Positions 25,844 to 35,400 of a stretch of DNA of 58,950 nucleotides are shown one piece after another. Position numbers and translations under genes: made by a program. The DNA lies in the NCBI GenBank assembly GCA_020348065.1, contig CP070742.1, forward strand, positions 2,605,539 through 2,664,488, given 5' to 3'. The stretch is from Candidatus Zixiibacteriota bacterium. Lineage in GTDB: Bacteria; Zixibacteria; MSB-5A5; UBA10806. Positions within the stretch are counted from its first letter, which is position 1. The number at the start of each line of letters is the position of its first letter. The notes beneath the pieces are model-generated. The model did no database searches. It saw nothing but the letters and a program-made list of their open reading frames with translations, and was not told the origin of the DNA.

Positions 25844-27352
25844 CTAGAAATACATTCCCACCGAGAAAAACAGCCTGCTGTAATCCACTTTGAATTCATG
25901 CGTATCGTCATAACGGGTCTCGGTCGGCGCGCCCGGATCATCCGAGATATCGGTATATAAATATCTTATGGTGCCATCATAGGAATAACTTCCGAATTGA
26001 TAACCGATATCGAACCAAATTTTTTCAAAAGCCAGGCCGGTCCCAAAGGTTAGAATATTGGTGGAAATCTGATCGCCTTCTTCAACATCGTAATCTGCAA
26101 AATCAGCAGAATATCCGGTCGAATCCTGTACATTGACATCGACGGATATCAATTCCTTTAAAACCAGAGGTTCGTTTCTCATTCCCAGGCGTAAGGGAAT
26201 ATCTGCGAACCGGGCATCGATTACATATTCGACTCCGATTCTATATTGATTTACGTCTTCCCATTCGGCACTGCGCGTGGTATCCATAAAGGACAAAGCG
26301 GTCTGTTCCCAATCAATTTGAATATCCACTTTGGATAAGGGCCTGTATACGTAATCGAAAACCAGCGATAATCTCTCTACCGGAATAAGCGCAAGCCCGA
26401 AAGAGGCGCTCAACGGCATATCATACGCATAGGAAATCCTGTCTACATTTCCGATCGGCTCTGGAGGAATGACAATTCGATATGTGCGCAGAGCCTTCTG
26501 ATATAATTTATATGGCGTATGCACAACGACTCCCGCCCTGACCATATTATAATTGGCGGAGAGGCCAATATCCATATTGAATCCTGAGAAAGTCGATTTC
26601 AGTTTAGTCCATTCCGCCACAATGGTATCGGCTCTGTTGTCGTTTATAAATTGCGAGATTTCAGCGGTTTCTCCGCTTATCAAGTTATATTCGGTTCCCC
26701 TGACATAGGCATTCATAATCCATCCGAACCCGATGCCCTCGCTGATCTTGGTCGCGATTCCAAGACTTATGGCGTCCAGTCCCCTGTGCTGGTCGAAAGT
26801 ATTTCTCGAATTCTCAAATCCGGGATGCTCGAATTCGGCCGTCATGTCGAATATGTGACGATAACCGCCGCCAACCGTCAGCTGTAAATCCTCCGAGGGC
26901 GAAAAAGTCATAGGCAACAGTGCCAGGGGAAGCAGCGGAACCATAACGAGCCTGGCATCGCTGTCGGAATCAAGGGAAAACGGCGCCGAAAATCCGCCGT
27001 AATTCAAACTTGTATGGGTAAGGTCTGCTTCATAAGATTCAACCAGTGGATTTCCCAGATCCCAGTACCTGAAATCAAGCCAAACATCATTGATCTTATC
27101 CTGCCTGGAAAGAAAATCCAGCCCGAATTTTGTTCTATCGGTATAAATCATGGCGGCCGGGTTCCAGGAATAAGCCATTTCGCCTTCGGCCATAGCTATG
27201 AACGCACCACCCATTCCGGCGGCTCTGGCGCCTCCCCCGGGAGTGTTAAATATAAGATAATTACTCCCATATCCGGCCAGCTGCGCAAAAGAGGCCGCGG
27301 GACAAATAAACAACACCGCGATGAAAATCAAAACAAATAACGATTTCTTCAT
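25844..27352 (-). CDS. PorV/FadL-type outer-membrane beta-barrel protein
   Basis: 502-aa exported protein. Signal peptide MKKSLFVLIFIAVLFICPAA with cleavage near SFA-Q. The mature N-terminus has GGGARAAGMGGAFIAMAEGE and SWNPAAMIY, the pattern of PorV/PorQ and the FadL/OmpP1 family (GARAxGMGGA...NPA). The rest alternates aromatic and polar residues as in a barrel and ends in RLFFSVGMYF with the C-terminal Phe used for BAM recognition. The ATG at 27352 was chosen because GGAGGAGTG precedes it and it gives a clean signal peptide; the longer frame adds 13 residues. Function (transport of hydrophobic ligands or a secretion shuttle) is inferred from family only. Confidence 0.85.
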   Translation of the reverse strand: MKKSLFVLIFIAVLFICPAASFAQLAGYGSNYLIFNTPGGGARAAGMGGAFIAMAEGEMAYSWNPAAMIYTDRTKFGLDFLSRQDKINDVWLDFRYWDLGNPLVESYEADLTHTSLNYGGFSAPFSLDSDSDARLVMVPLLPLALLPMTFSPSEDLQLTVGGGYRHIFDMTAEFEHPGFENSRNTFDQHRGLDAISLGIATKISEGIGFGWIMNAYVRGTEYNLISGETAEISQFINDNRADTIVAEWTKLKSTFSGFNMDIGLSANYNMVRAGVVVHTPYKLYQKALRTYRIVIPPEPIGNVDRISYAYDMPLSASFGLALIPVERLSLVFDYVYRPLSKVDIQIDWEQTALSFMDTTRSAEWEDVNQYRIGVEYVIDARFADIPLRLGMRNEPLVLKELISVDVNVQDSTGYSADFADYDVEEGDQISTNILTFGTGLAFEKIWFDIGYQFGSYSYDGTIRYLYTDISDDPGAPTETRYDDTHEFKVDYSRLFFSVGMYF

Positions 27353-27718
27353 CACTCCTCCAAATTTCGGTAACCAGTCCGTTTTTTTCAAATACAGGGG
27401 GCAATAATCCCCGCCGGGAACGTCTAACTAATTGATGCCCTTTAGATATTACAAAAAAGCCACAAGACTATTCCCGTAAAACGGGACAAATTTAACTCCA
27501 ATGCAGCTCATTTGCAAGTAAATTTTGTCAAAATAATCGGGAATATTTCTTTTTACAATCCCCTGAAATCGGTTGAATTTATGTCTTAAAACAAAAATTC
27601 CCGCTAATTACAGGATAGCCGGGAATAGCCTGAAAAAAATAATCCCGATTATAAAATTATATATCTATATTGGGTATTAAGCCGACCTTAAAAAATTGAA
27701 TTTTGGACAAAACCCGGT
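27353..27718. other. 366-bp intergenic region
   Basis: AT-rich; I see no credible gene on either strand. It contains the terminator-like hairpin listed separately and must hold the promoter of the outer-membrane protein gene. A TTGACA occurs on the minus strand (+ strand TGTCAA near 27526) but no convincing -10 follows at normal spacing. Confidence 0.6.
27592..27626 (-). terminator. Putative terminator downstream of PilZ gene
   Basis: Minus-strand stem ATTCCCG...CGGGAAT with additional inner pairs (CTA/TAG), followed by TTTTTG. It lies about 90 nt after the PilZ-gene stop, so it could end the Hdr/PilZ transcript. Confidence 0.45.
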
Positions 27719-28105
27719 CTAATATTCCATTGGAAAAGTCTGGTCTTCGGTTGGCCAGCAGTGGTCGTAGACGGTAACCTCAATAAGTTTCTCTATGATT
27801 TTCTGTTCGTGTTCCTCCAAGTCCAAAAATTGCGTACCTATATCATAATAATTGGGATTGAATGCGGTCTCGCACCAGACCGCCTTGGATTTAAACGATA
27901 TTTGCTGGCACTCCATGGGGGGGACAGGCAATATCATTCGGCAATTCAGGATCTCGTCCACTTTTACCGGATTCCTGCAACATAATCTCATTCCGGAGGA
28001 TGATAAATCCATCACGCTTCCTATAAATTTCTTTGTTTCATTGCAGTATATTTCCAGATAGAATAACAGGAATATTCTTTGATCGGTTCGTTCGTCTTTT
28101 TTCAT
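27719..28105 (-). CDS. PilZ-domain protein (c-di-GMP receptor type)
   Basis: 128-aa protein consisting of one PilZ domain. The c-di-GMP-binding signature is present: RTDQR (RxxxR) near residue 6 and DLSSSGMRL ([DN]xSxxG) near 33. A beta-barrel segment FKSKAVWCETAFNPNYYDIGTQF follows. Binding of cyclic di-GMP is expected; the output is unknown. Start ATG behind GAGAGA. It lies 42 nt after the zinc-ribbon gene and may be the last gene of the Hdr operon or an independent gene. Confidence 0.82.
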   Translation of the reverse strand: MKKDERTDQRIFLLFYLEIYCNETKKFIGSVMDLSSSGMRLCCRNPVKVDEILNCRMILPVPPMECQQISFKSKAVWCETAFNPNYYDIGTQFLDLEEHEQKIIEKLIEVTVYDHCWPTEDQTFPMEY

Positions 28106-28147
28106 ATAATCTCTCTCCCGAGATTTTTCAGAGCGAGCAAATCAGAG

Positions 28148-28297
28148 CTATTTTTTTAATTTTTGTACCGGTAGCCTTCGTACGCTGTTGGATCGGCACC
28201 GGGGACATGATCTTTCGGTTACATTATCGGCGTCATAGACGCCCTCATATTCGTGCCCGCAATTCAGACATTTAAATAATACCGGTCTGGGCGCCAT
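28148..28297 (-). CDS. Small zinc-ribbon protein at the end of the Hdr operon
   Basis: 49-aa protein: MAPRPVLFKCLNCGHEYEG, then SCPRCRSNSVRRLPV. Two CxxC pairs 21 residues apart form a rubredoxin/zinc-ribbon-like metal site. AGGAGG precedes the ATG at good spacing, and the start lies 15 nt after the stop of the HdrA-MvhD gene, so co-translation is likely. A zinc or iron site cannot be told apart. It may be an assembly or electron-carrier accessory of the complex, by position only. Confidence 0.75.
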   Translation of the reverse strand: MAPRPVLFKCLNCGHEYEGVYDADNVTERSCPRCRSNSVRRLPVQKLKK

Positions 28298-28312
28298 TTG
28301 CAATACCACCTC

Positions 28313-30757
28313 CTATCCTTTCTTCTCCTTCTTCTCTTCCTCTTCCCGCAAAACCTTCATAGTATGTTCTATTTCTTCGACAGATACTTGCTTAACCTTT
28401 TCCTCGAGAGTGCGCATCACGCGGGCGAATTTCTGGCCCTCCGCCGCCGAGATCCATTCCAGCTGCAGCCTGTCAACGCGAATTCCGAGTTTCTCAATTT
28501 TATTCCAGAGCTTATCCATTCTCTTCTGGGTCCAATGCACGGCGTTGATATAGTGGCAATCGGCGAAATGGCACCCGGAGACCAGAACCATAGGCGCGCC
28601 AAGTTTGAAAGCGTGCAAAACGAATTTCTCGTCAACACGCCCGGAGCACATGGTTCTTATTAACCTGGAGGATGTCGGGTATTGCAGCCTCGAGGTTCCG
28701 GCCATATCGCCGCCGGCGTAACTGCACCAGTTGCAGGCGAATGTGACCAGCTGTTTATAAGGATCCCGGGCCAGGATCGCCTCCACCTGCGCCATTATTT
28801 GATCGTCGGTGAAATGGTTCATGGCGACAGCATCTTGCGGGCACTCCGCCGCGCAGGCGCCGCACCCGGCGCAGGCCGCCGATATTACGACCGGAAGTTT
28901 CCTGGTCTTCTTATCGGACGCGAGTATAGCGTTATACGGGCAAACCCTTGAACACAATCCACAGAAATTGCATTTTTCGGGGACAATCTTGGATGTAATC
29001 GCCTCGATTTTAGTCTTTCCGGCATTCAACAGAATGCTGGCCCTGGCCGCGGCTGCGCTGGCCTGGGTGACACTGTCTTTAACGTCCTTGGGCGATTCCA
29101 GGCAGCCAGCTATGAACACACCCTTGGTAGGGGCGTCCACCGGCTTGAGCTTGGGGTGAGATTCCATTATAAAACCATCCGAAGTGGTAGAAAGGGTAAG
29201 TAATTTTTTTATGGCATCCCCATCCTGCCGGGGAATTACGCCTTGAGACAGGACAAGAAGATCCAGTTCATGCTTTTCTATCTTGCCGGTGGTGGTATTT
29301 TCCACGGTTAAAAATAGATTCTGATTTTCGGGATTCTCCATGACTTCGCCCGGGATGCCGCGTATGTATTTAACGCCCTCTTCGCGGCTGCGGACATAGA
29401 GATCCTCAAAGCCCTTGCCGAAAGCCCGAATGTCCATATAGAAGACCTTGGTTTCGACTCCGGGATAATGATCGCAGAGCAACAGGGTATCCTTGACCGT
29501 ATTCATACAGCAGATATTGCTACAGTAAGGATTGCCCCGGCCGTCCTTGCTGCGGGAGCCGACGCATTGGATAAAGCCGATGCTCTGAGGCTGTTGTTGA
29601 TCGCTGGGCCTGATGAAATGGCCTCCGGTGGGTCCGCCCGCGCAGATAAGACGTTCGAATTCCATGCTGGTTATGACGTTTTCAAACCGGGTATACCCAT
29701 ATTCATCGTATGCGGTGGGATCGTAAACGTCCATACCGGTGGCGGCGATAATCACGCCTACCTCAATATTAATAAGCTCGTCCTGATCGTCGTAATTGAT
29801 GCATTTCTTTTCACAGGCATCCGCGCATTTACCGCAGGCTATGGGATTGTTGCCGAGGCAATTTTTCATATCGAGAACATATGATGAAGGCACTGCCTGA
29901 GGGAATGGCAGATAGATCGCTTTTCGCGACGAGAATCCCTGCTGGTACTCGTCAGGGACCGCCTGCGGACACACGTCGGCGCAATCACCGCAGGCATTGC
30001 ATTCCTTGGGGTCAACGTAGCGGGCTTTTTTGCGTACGGTTACGCTGAAATTGCCCACAAATCCGGTAACCGATTCAACTTCGCTGAAAGTCAGCAGTTC
30101 GACATTCGGATGTCGACCGACATCCATCATTTTGGGACCGAGTATTCATATAGAGCAGTCCATTGTGGGGTAGGTCTTGTCCAGCGCCGCCATGATCCCG
30201 CCTATGGTCGCTTCTTTTTCGACCAGGTAGACCTTATGACCACCATCGGCCAGATCCAGCGCGGCCTGTATGCCCGCAACACCACCGCCTATTACCAGCG
30301 CCGCCTTGGTTACCGGAACCACGGCCTCTATTTGCGGCTCCAGGAATCTCGCCCTGGCTACCCCGCTCCGCACCAGGTCCTTGGCCTTTTCAGTGGCCGC
30401 ATCCTTTTCGCTCTGGTGAACCCAGCTCACATGTTCCCTGATATTCACCATCTCGAACAGGTATGGATTAAGGCCCGCATCTGCGACGCATTCTCTGAAC
30501 GTAGGCTCGTGGATTTTCGGCGTACAGGATGCGACCACCACCCTGTTCAGCTTGTATTCACCAATAGCCTTTTTGATTTCGTTCTGGCCGGGATCGGCGC
30601 AGGTGTACTTGTTCTGAACTACCGCGACTACGTCGGGCAGCGTTTTAGCATACTCGCTGACCGCGGCACAGTCGATGGTGCCCTGGATATTCAAGCCGCA
30701 TTCACATACAAAAACACCTATGCGTAACCCTTCGGCCTTCGCTACATTTACTGCCAT
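28313..30757 (-). CDS. hdrA: Selenocysteine-containing HdrA-MvhD fusion (UGA read through at 30146)
   Basis: 814 residues if the in-frame TGA at 30146-30148 is read as Sec. Order: a CTP-containing N-terminal domain ([26 protein letters not shown]), FAD-binding loop [16 protein letters not shown], then [19 protein letters not shown] at residues ~194-214. Two [4Fe-4S] insertions follow ([25 protein letters not shown]), then the rest of the FAD domain and a ferredoxin pair near residue 585-650 ([24 protein letters not shown]). The C-terminal MvhD-like domain has [16 protein letters not shown] and GCHFADCHY. Canonical HdrA has Cys where U stands (DCxxC). The ATG at 30130 after the TGA is not a plausible start: it would remove the flavin domain. 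GGGAG precedes the ATG at 30757. Predicted role: flavin-based electron bifurcation or confurcation, with electron exit through the MvhD domain. Confidence 0.85.
30108..30125 (-). promoter_or_regulatory. Bacterial SECIS-like stem-loop in hdrA-mvhD
   Basis: Minus-strand GGATGTC-GGTC-GACATCC: perfect 7-bp stem with GGTC loop, starting 21 nt after the TGA. The GGTC loop recalls the GGUC apical loop bound by SelB in E. coli fdhF. The homologous stem in the second hdrA differs by a compensating T-A to C-G change. Confidence 0.75.
30146..30148 (-). other. In-frame TGA, predicted selenocysteine codon (residue 204)
   Basis: Context TGC TCT ATA TGA ATA CTC GGT CCC AAA ATG reads D-C-S-I-U-I-L-G-P-K-M. 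The family consensus has Cys here. Confidence 0.85.
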
Positions 30758-30816
30758 TTTATCTCCCTCAACATGCCGAAATCGCTGTTGTTATGTTATC
30801 CTCAAAATTCTTTCGC

Positions 30817-31968
30817 CTATCCCTCGACTAAAGCCGAAGCGATAAAATTAACAAAATCGGTAAATTTCAGTTCCGTCTTGTCGGAATCCCCTTCTTCCGT
30901 ATCTCTGGCGGTGCAACGGAAATGAATCTGGCATTTCGGACACGACGTTATAAGCGTATCCGCGCCCGTCTTGGCCGCTTCGTTTATTCTGCTCTGCTGG
31001 ATCATGCGCGATGTCGTATCGCAATTCATCCAGTTTGTGGTCCCGCAACATATCGCTCCGCGTCTGCTGTGAGCCATCTCCTTCAATTCCACGCCGGGTA
31101 TAGACCGCAGAGACTCCCTCGGCTGATCGTATACGCCCATATATCTACCGAGGCGGCAGGGATCCTGAAAGGCGGCGGTAATATCCAGATTCTTGAACCT
31201 GAATTTGCCGATATTCTCATAGACCATTTCGGTAATATGTTTTACCTCAAAATCAAACCCGCCCAGTCTTTCCGAATATAACTTTTTTAACGAGAGCGCG
31301 CATTCCGGGCAGGCCGTAACTACGGTCTTGGCCCCGCTCTCCGCTATCATATCCAGGTTCAGCCGTGCGAGCTCGTCGAACTTCTCAAGCTGTCCCAGCC
31401 AGTATAGATCATGACCGCAACATCTCTCATTATTTAAGACAACCGGTTCTATATGCAGATAATTTAATATTTTCACAGTATCAATGGCAATGGAGTTTGG
31501 CGAGAAATCTAAATCCTTGGCGAAGAAATCCTGGTAGTACGGAAGACAGCCGACGAAATAAAGCACATCGCCTTTCTGTTTTACCCTAAGGTCTTTCTCT
31601 ATCCATTCGGTTCTTTTTTGTTTTAAGTTGGGAGAGGAGCCGATCTCCATGATGTAATGTAGCACGCCTCCATGCGAAGGATTGCCCCACATTCCGGCAT
31701 CGTAGGCCTCAGCTCTATAATCTCTCATCATCTCGGAAAATCTGACATCGACCGGACAGCGTTGAGAACATAGCTGGCATGTCAGACACGACCATAACAA
31801 CCTGTCGTTTATAAGATTATCGGTTCCATAAAAAAGGCCTTCAGCGATCATCCTGCGAGGCGAGAAGCTGTTATTATAGGATGATATGGGACAGACGGCA
31901 GTACATTTTCCGCATTCCAGACATAAAAACGCACGATTTTTTTTAAGATTATTAACAGTACTTTCCAT
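30817..31968 (-). CDS. HdrD-like (GlpC-type) iron-sulfur protein
   Basis: 383-aa protein combining HdrC and HdrB features. N-terminal two [4Fe-4S] motifs, CLECGKCTAVCP near residue 16 and CLTCQLCSQRCP near 62. These are followed by two CCG domains: FVGCLPYYQ / NNERCCGHD / TACPEC, and QDPCRLGRYMG / GAICCGTTNW / TSCPKC. In HdrB/HdrD the CCG domains bind noncubane [4Fe-4S] clusters and reduce disulfides; whether this one does is not known. It starts 9 nt after mvhD without an obvious Shine-Dalgarno, consistent with reinitiation. It provides a second HdrB-like active site in the cluster besides HdrB itself. Confidence 0.88.
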   Translation of the reverse strand: MESTVNNLKKNRAFLCLECGKCTAVCPISSYNNSFSPRRMIAEGLFYGTDNLINDRLLWSCLTCQLCSQRCPVDVRFSEMMRDYRAEAYDAGMWGNPSHGGVLHYIMEIGSSPNLKQKRTEWIEKDLRVKQKGDVLYFVGCLPYYQDFFAKDLDFSPNSIAIDTVKILNYLHIEPVVLNNERCCGHDLYWLGQLEKFDELARLNLDMIAESGAKTVVTACPECALSLKKLYSERLGGFDFEVKHITEMVYENIGKFRFKNLDITAAFQDPCRLGRYMGVYDQPRESLRSIPGVELKEMAHSRRGAICCGTTNWMNCDTTSRMIQQSRINEAAKTGADTLITSCPKCQIHFRCTARDTEEGDSDKTELKFTDFVNFIASALVEG

Positions 31969-31977
31969 TATGTTTGA

Positions 31978-32445
31978 TTAATGCCTTTCATTGTTTCCCA
32001 ATGGACTCGGACCTAATTGGGTGATCTGCTCGACAAATTCGTTCATCAGTTCCGCCCATCGGGGGCCCTCCGCCGCGGAAACCCATTCCAACCGCACGCG
32101 CTTTTCGTCGAGTCCCAGAGTCTTAACCAGGGCCTTCGTTTTTTCGAACTGCTCAACGGCCCTGTAATTACCGAAAATATAATGGCAGTCCCCGAAATGA
32201 CATCCGGAAACCAGCACTCCGTCGGCTCCAAGCTTCAAGGCTTTTATAACGAAACCGGGAGTGACCCTGCCCGAACACATGGTGCGGATTATTCTGAAAT
32301 TCGGATTGTGCTGCAGCCTGTTAACCCCGGCGTTATCCGCTCCGGCATAACTGCACCAGTTGCATGCAAAAGCCACGATATTGGGCACGAAATCCTTTGT
32401 CTTTGGTTTTTTGGTCTGCTTTTTGGCCGCTGTTTTGGTTGGCAT
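31978..32445 (-). CDS. mvhD: MvhD/hydrogenase iron-sulfur delta subunit
   Basis: 155-aa MvhD-family protein, a [2Fe-2S] electron-transfer subunit that normally joins a hydrogenase or formate dehydrogenase to HdrA. The N-terminus is a ~20-residue Lys/Thr-rich tail. Conserved Cys: [28 protein letters not shown]. All positions that are Sec in some methanogen VhuD proteins are Cys here. It duplicates the MvhD domain fused to the neighbouring HdrA. No hydrogenase large or small subunit is in this window, so its electron donor must be another protein. GGAG lies 9 nt before the start; it begins 3 nt after the tandem hdrA stop. Confidence 0.9.
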   Translation of the reverse strand: MPTKTAAKKQTKKPKTKDFVPNIVAFACNWCSYAGADNAGVNRLQHNPNFRIIRTMCSGRVTPGFVIKALKLGADGVLVSGCHFGDCHYIFGNYRAVEQFEKTKALVKTLGLDEKRVRLEWVSAAEGPRWAELMNEFVEQITQLGPSPLGNNERH

Positions 32446-32448
32446 ATA

Positions 32449-35400
32449 TCAGGACTCCTCCAAAAGCAAAGCGTCAAGCATGGAGTTTATCTGGCTCTCG
32501 GTGAAATGATGAGCGTCGATTGCCCCCGTAGGACAGAGACTGGCGCAGGTACCACACCCTTTGCACAAAGCCTGGTTAATCTCCGCGGCCTTCAGACCGG
32601 GAGCCACATCGACCAGAGACGGCGCGTGGTATTCGCAGACTTTGACACATTCCCCGCATGCTCTGCATAGATATTGCTCGACATAACAGGTTATGGGATC
32701 GAGAGAAGCACTGTCGCGAGAGATTACGGACGCGACCTTGGCGGCGGTGGCCGATCCCTGCGCTACTGAATCCGAGATATCCTTGGGCCCGCCGGCGCAG
32801 CCGGCGAGATATACTCCCTCGGTAGTCGTTTCCACAGGTCCGAGTTTGGCATGCCTCTCCATAAAAAAGCCATCTTCTCCAAATGGGACCTTTAAAATAT
32901 CATGAAGCTTTTTAAAGCTTTCCTCCTTAGGAACCATACCGCAGGCCAGGACAACATAACCGGTATCGATCACAAGAGTTCGGTTCAAGGCTAATTCCAG
33001 TATTTCGACATGATCTGCTTTTCCGTTTTTCCCCCTTACCACGGGCAATCGCTCCGGTGTATACCTGATAAACTTAACGCCTTTCGCCCGGGCCTGCCGA
33101 TATTGCTCCTCCGCTTTTGAACCGACGGTGCGTATGTCGCGATGAAGCACGACCACATTTACGCCGTTTTCTCTTAGTTTGATGGCCTGCTTTATGGTCG
33201 TGGGACAACAATATCGGGAACATCCCGGATTTTTCCCGGGATTCCTCGAACCGATACACTGGATGAAAACGACTGTCTCGGGGATTTTACCCGATATCTT
33301 TATCTCATCTTTAGATTCTCTTAATATATCTTCCAGTTTCTGATTGGTGATCACGTTCTCAAATTTATTGTAACCAAATTCCTGGTCGGGGATATAGACA
33401 TCCGAGCCAACAGCCATCACGATTGTGCCCACCTCGAAATTGCCCTCGGTAGTGTTAACATTGAAATTGCCGAAATAGCCGGTAATGGAATTGACCTCGG
33501 CGGATACCATTACGTTGACATGGCTTTTATTGAGCCTGTTTATCAGGGATTCCGCCAGATCTTTCGAGGAAATATCCGCCGGATAGATCCGGGTCAGGCT
33601 GTTCAATCGCCCGCCGAGACGGCTGTCCTTTTCAATAAGATGGACTTTGAATCCCTGGGCATCGAGATTGAGCGCGGCGGTTATTCCGGCGATTCCCCCG
33701 CCTATGATCATGGCGCTTTGCTTTACGGGAATATCTGTTTTATAAAGAGGTTTCAGGTGTCGGGCTTTGGCCACGCCCATCCTGAGCAGGTCTTTTGCCT
33801 TATTGGTGGCGATTTCCGGCACCCGGCTGTGAACCCAGGAACATTGATCGCGAACATTCACCATTTCGAAAAGATAGGGATTCAATCCCACTCGCTCACA
33901 ACTCTCGCGGAAAATCGGATCGTGGGTGCGAGGTGTGCAGGCAGCCGCGATTACGCGATTCAGATTGTTTTCCTGAATCTTTTCCTGCATCATCCGCTGT
34001 CCTTCATCGGAACAAAGGAATAGGTTTTCTTCAACATATACGACGTTCGGTATTCTTTTAACATAATCCTTAAGATCATCTATGCCAAGAACTCCGGCTA
34101 TGTTTATACCGCAGTGGCAAAGGAATACCCCTACCCTGGGATTGCCCGAGGCGTCTATCTCCTCGACTTCCTCCGGCTTTTCCTCCAGAAGCATTTTAGC
34201 GGCGTGTTTCTCGGCTTCTGCGGCAGCGCCCGATCCCTGGGCGACCGAATCCGAGATATCGTTAATGCCGGCCGCGCATCCACAGACGTAAATTCCATCT
34301 CTGGTGGTATATAAAGGAGAAGCATTATTGGCGTTGGTTTTGAAAAAACTATTTTCATCCAGCTCGATCCCCAGCGTCTCGGCCAGCCTGATATTCGATT
34401 TATTGGCGACCGCGCCGGCCGAGAGAACCGCCATATCGGCTTTATATCTCGTCACCTCGCCGGTTTCCCCGTTTTCCACGGAGACAATCAAATCCTTGGT
34501 TTCCGGATCTTCGATAATTTTCGATGGCCTGCCGCGGACATATTTAAGTTCCGGCATATCGAAGGAACGCCGGTAAAATTCCTCGAAACCCTTACCGGCG
34601 GCCCGCATATCGATATAGAAAACCGTAAGCTCCTTTAATCCCGGCGCGTGCTGTTTTACCAGCATACAATCCTTGACCGTGTTCATACAGCAGAAACGGG
34701 AACAGTACTTACAGCCTGCCTCTCCACCCTCTCCACGGGAACCGACGCACTGTATGAAAGCGATATTTTCCGGCGGTTTATGGTCCGATGGCCTTACGAT
34801 ATGCCCCTGAACGGGACCGGAAGCGTTGAGGACGCGCTCGAGCTCCATGTTGGTCAATACATTATCATATAAACCATACCCGTAACTGGCGATCGCCGAA
34901 GCATCATAGACGTCAAAACCGGTGGCCACAATCACGGAGCCGAGTTCCAACTCGACCTCCGAGCCGGAATCATCGAAATTGATGGCGTTTCTATCGCATT
35001 TATTAACACAATTCTGACAAACCAAAAACTCGTCGTTCAAGCAATTTTCCCTGTCAATAATATATGTGTTAGGAACCGCCTGGGCGAAAGGCGTGTAAAT
35101 GGCCTTGCGCGCCCCCATGCCGACCTCAAATTCGTTAGGCAGAACCACCGGGCAATGCTCGACACATTGACCGCAACCGGTGCACAGAGCCTCGCTGACA
35201 TAACGAGGGTGTCTCTTAACCGTCGCGCGAAAATTACCGCTTTCGCCCATAAGACTTACTATCTCGGAGTTGGTCAGGATATTGACATTGGGATGCCGAC
35301 CGGCATCCAGCATACGCGGCCCGAGTATTCATATGGAGCAGTCCATGGTGGGAAAGGTCTTATCGAGCTGGGCCATCCTTCCCCCTATGGATGGTGACTT

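Noticed and set aside
29468-29884. Plus-strand 138-codon frame and similar long antisense frames over the Hdr/Kor genes
   Set aside because: They lie opposite well-conserved iron-sulfur and flavin motifs, and their translations show no domain features; they are shadows of codon bias.
28313-30130. A separate 605-aa protein starting at the ATG after the TGA
   Set aside because: It would start inside the HdrA flavin domain, has no ribosome-binding site, and the upstream 203 codons complete the HdrA N-terminus in the same frame.
31978-32445. Selenocysteine in MvhD
   Set aside because: All expected positions are encoded by Cys codons and there is no in-frame TGA before the natural end.
32449-35313. 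A separate 954-aa HdrA plus a 73-aa NAD(P)-binding fragment
   Set aside because: Same reasoning: the TGA sits at the conserved Cys position and a SECIS-like stem follows.
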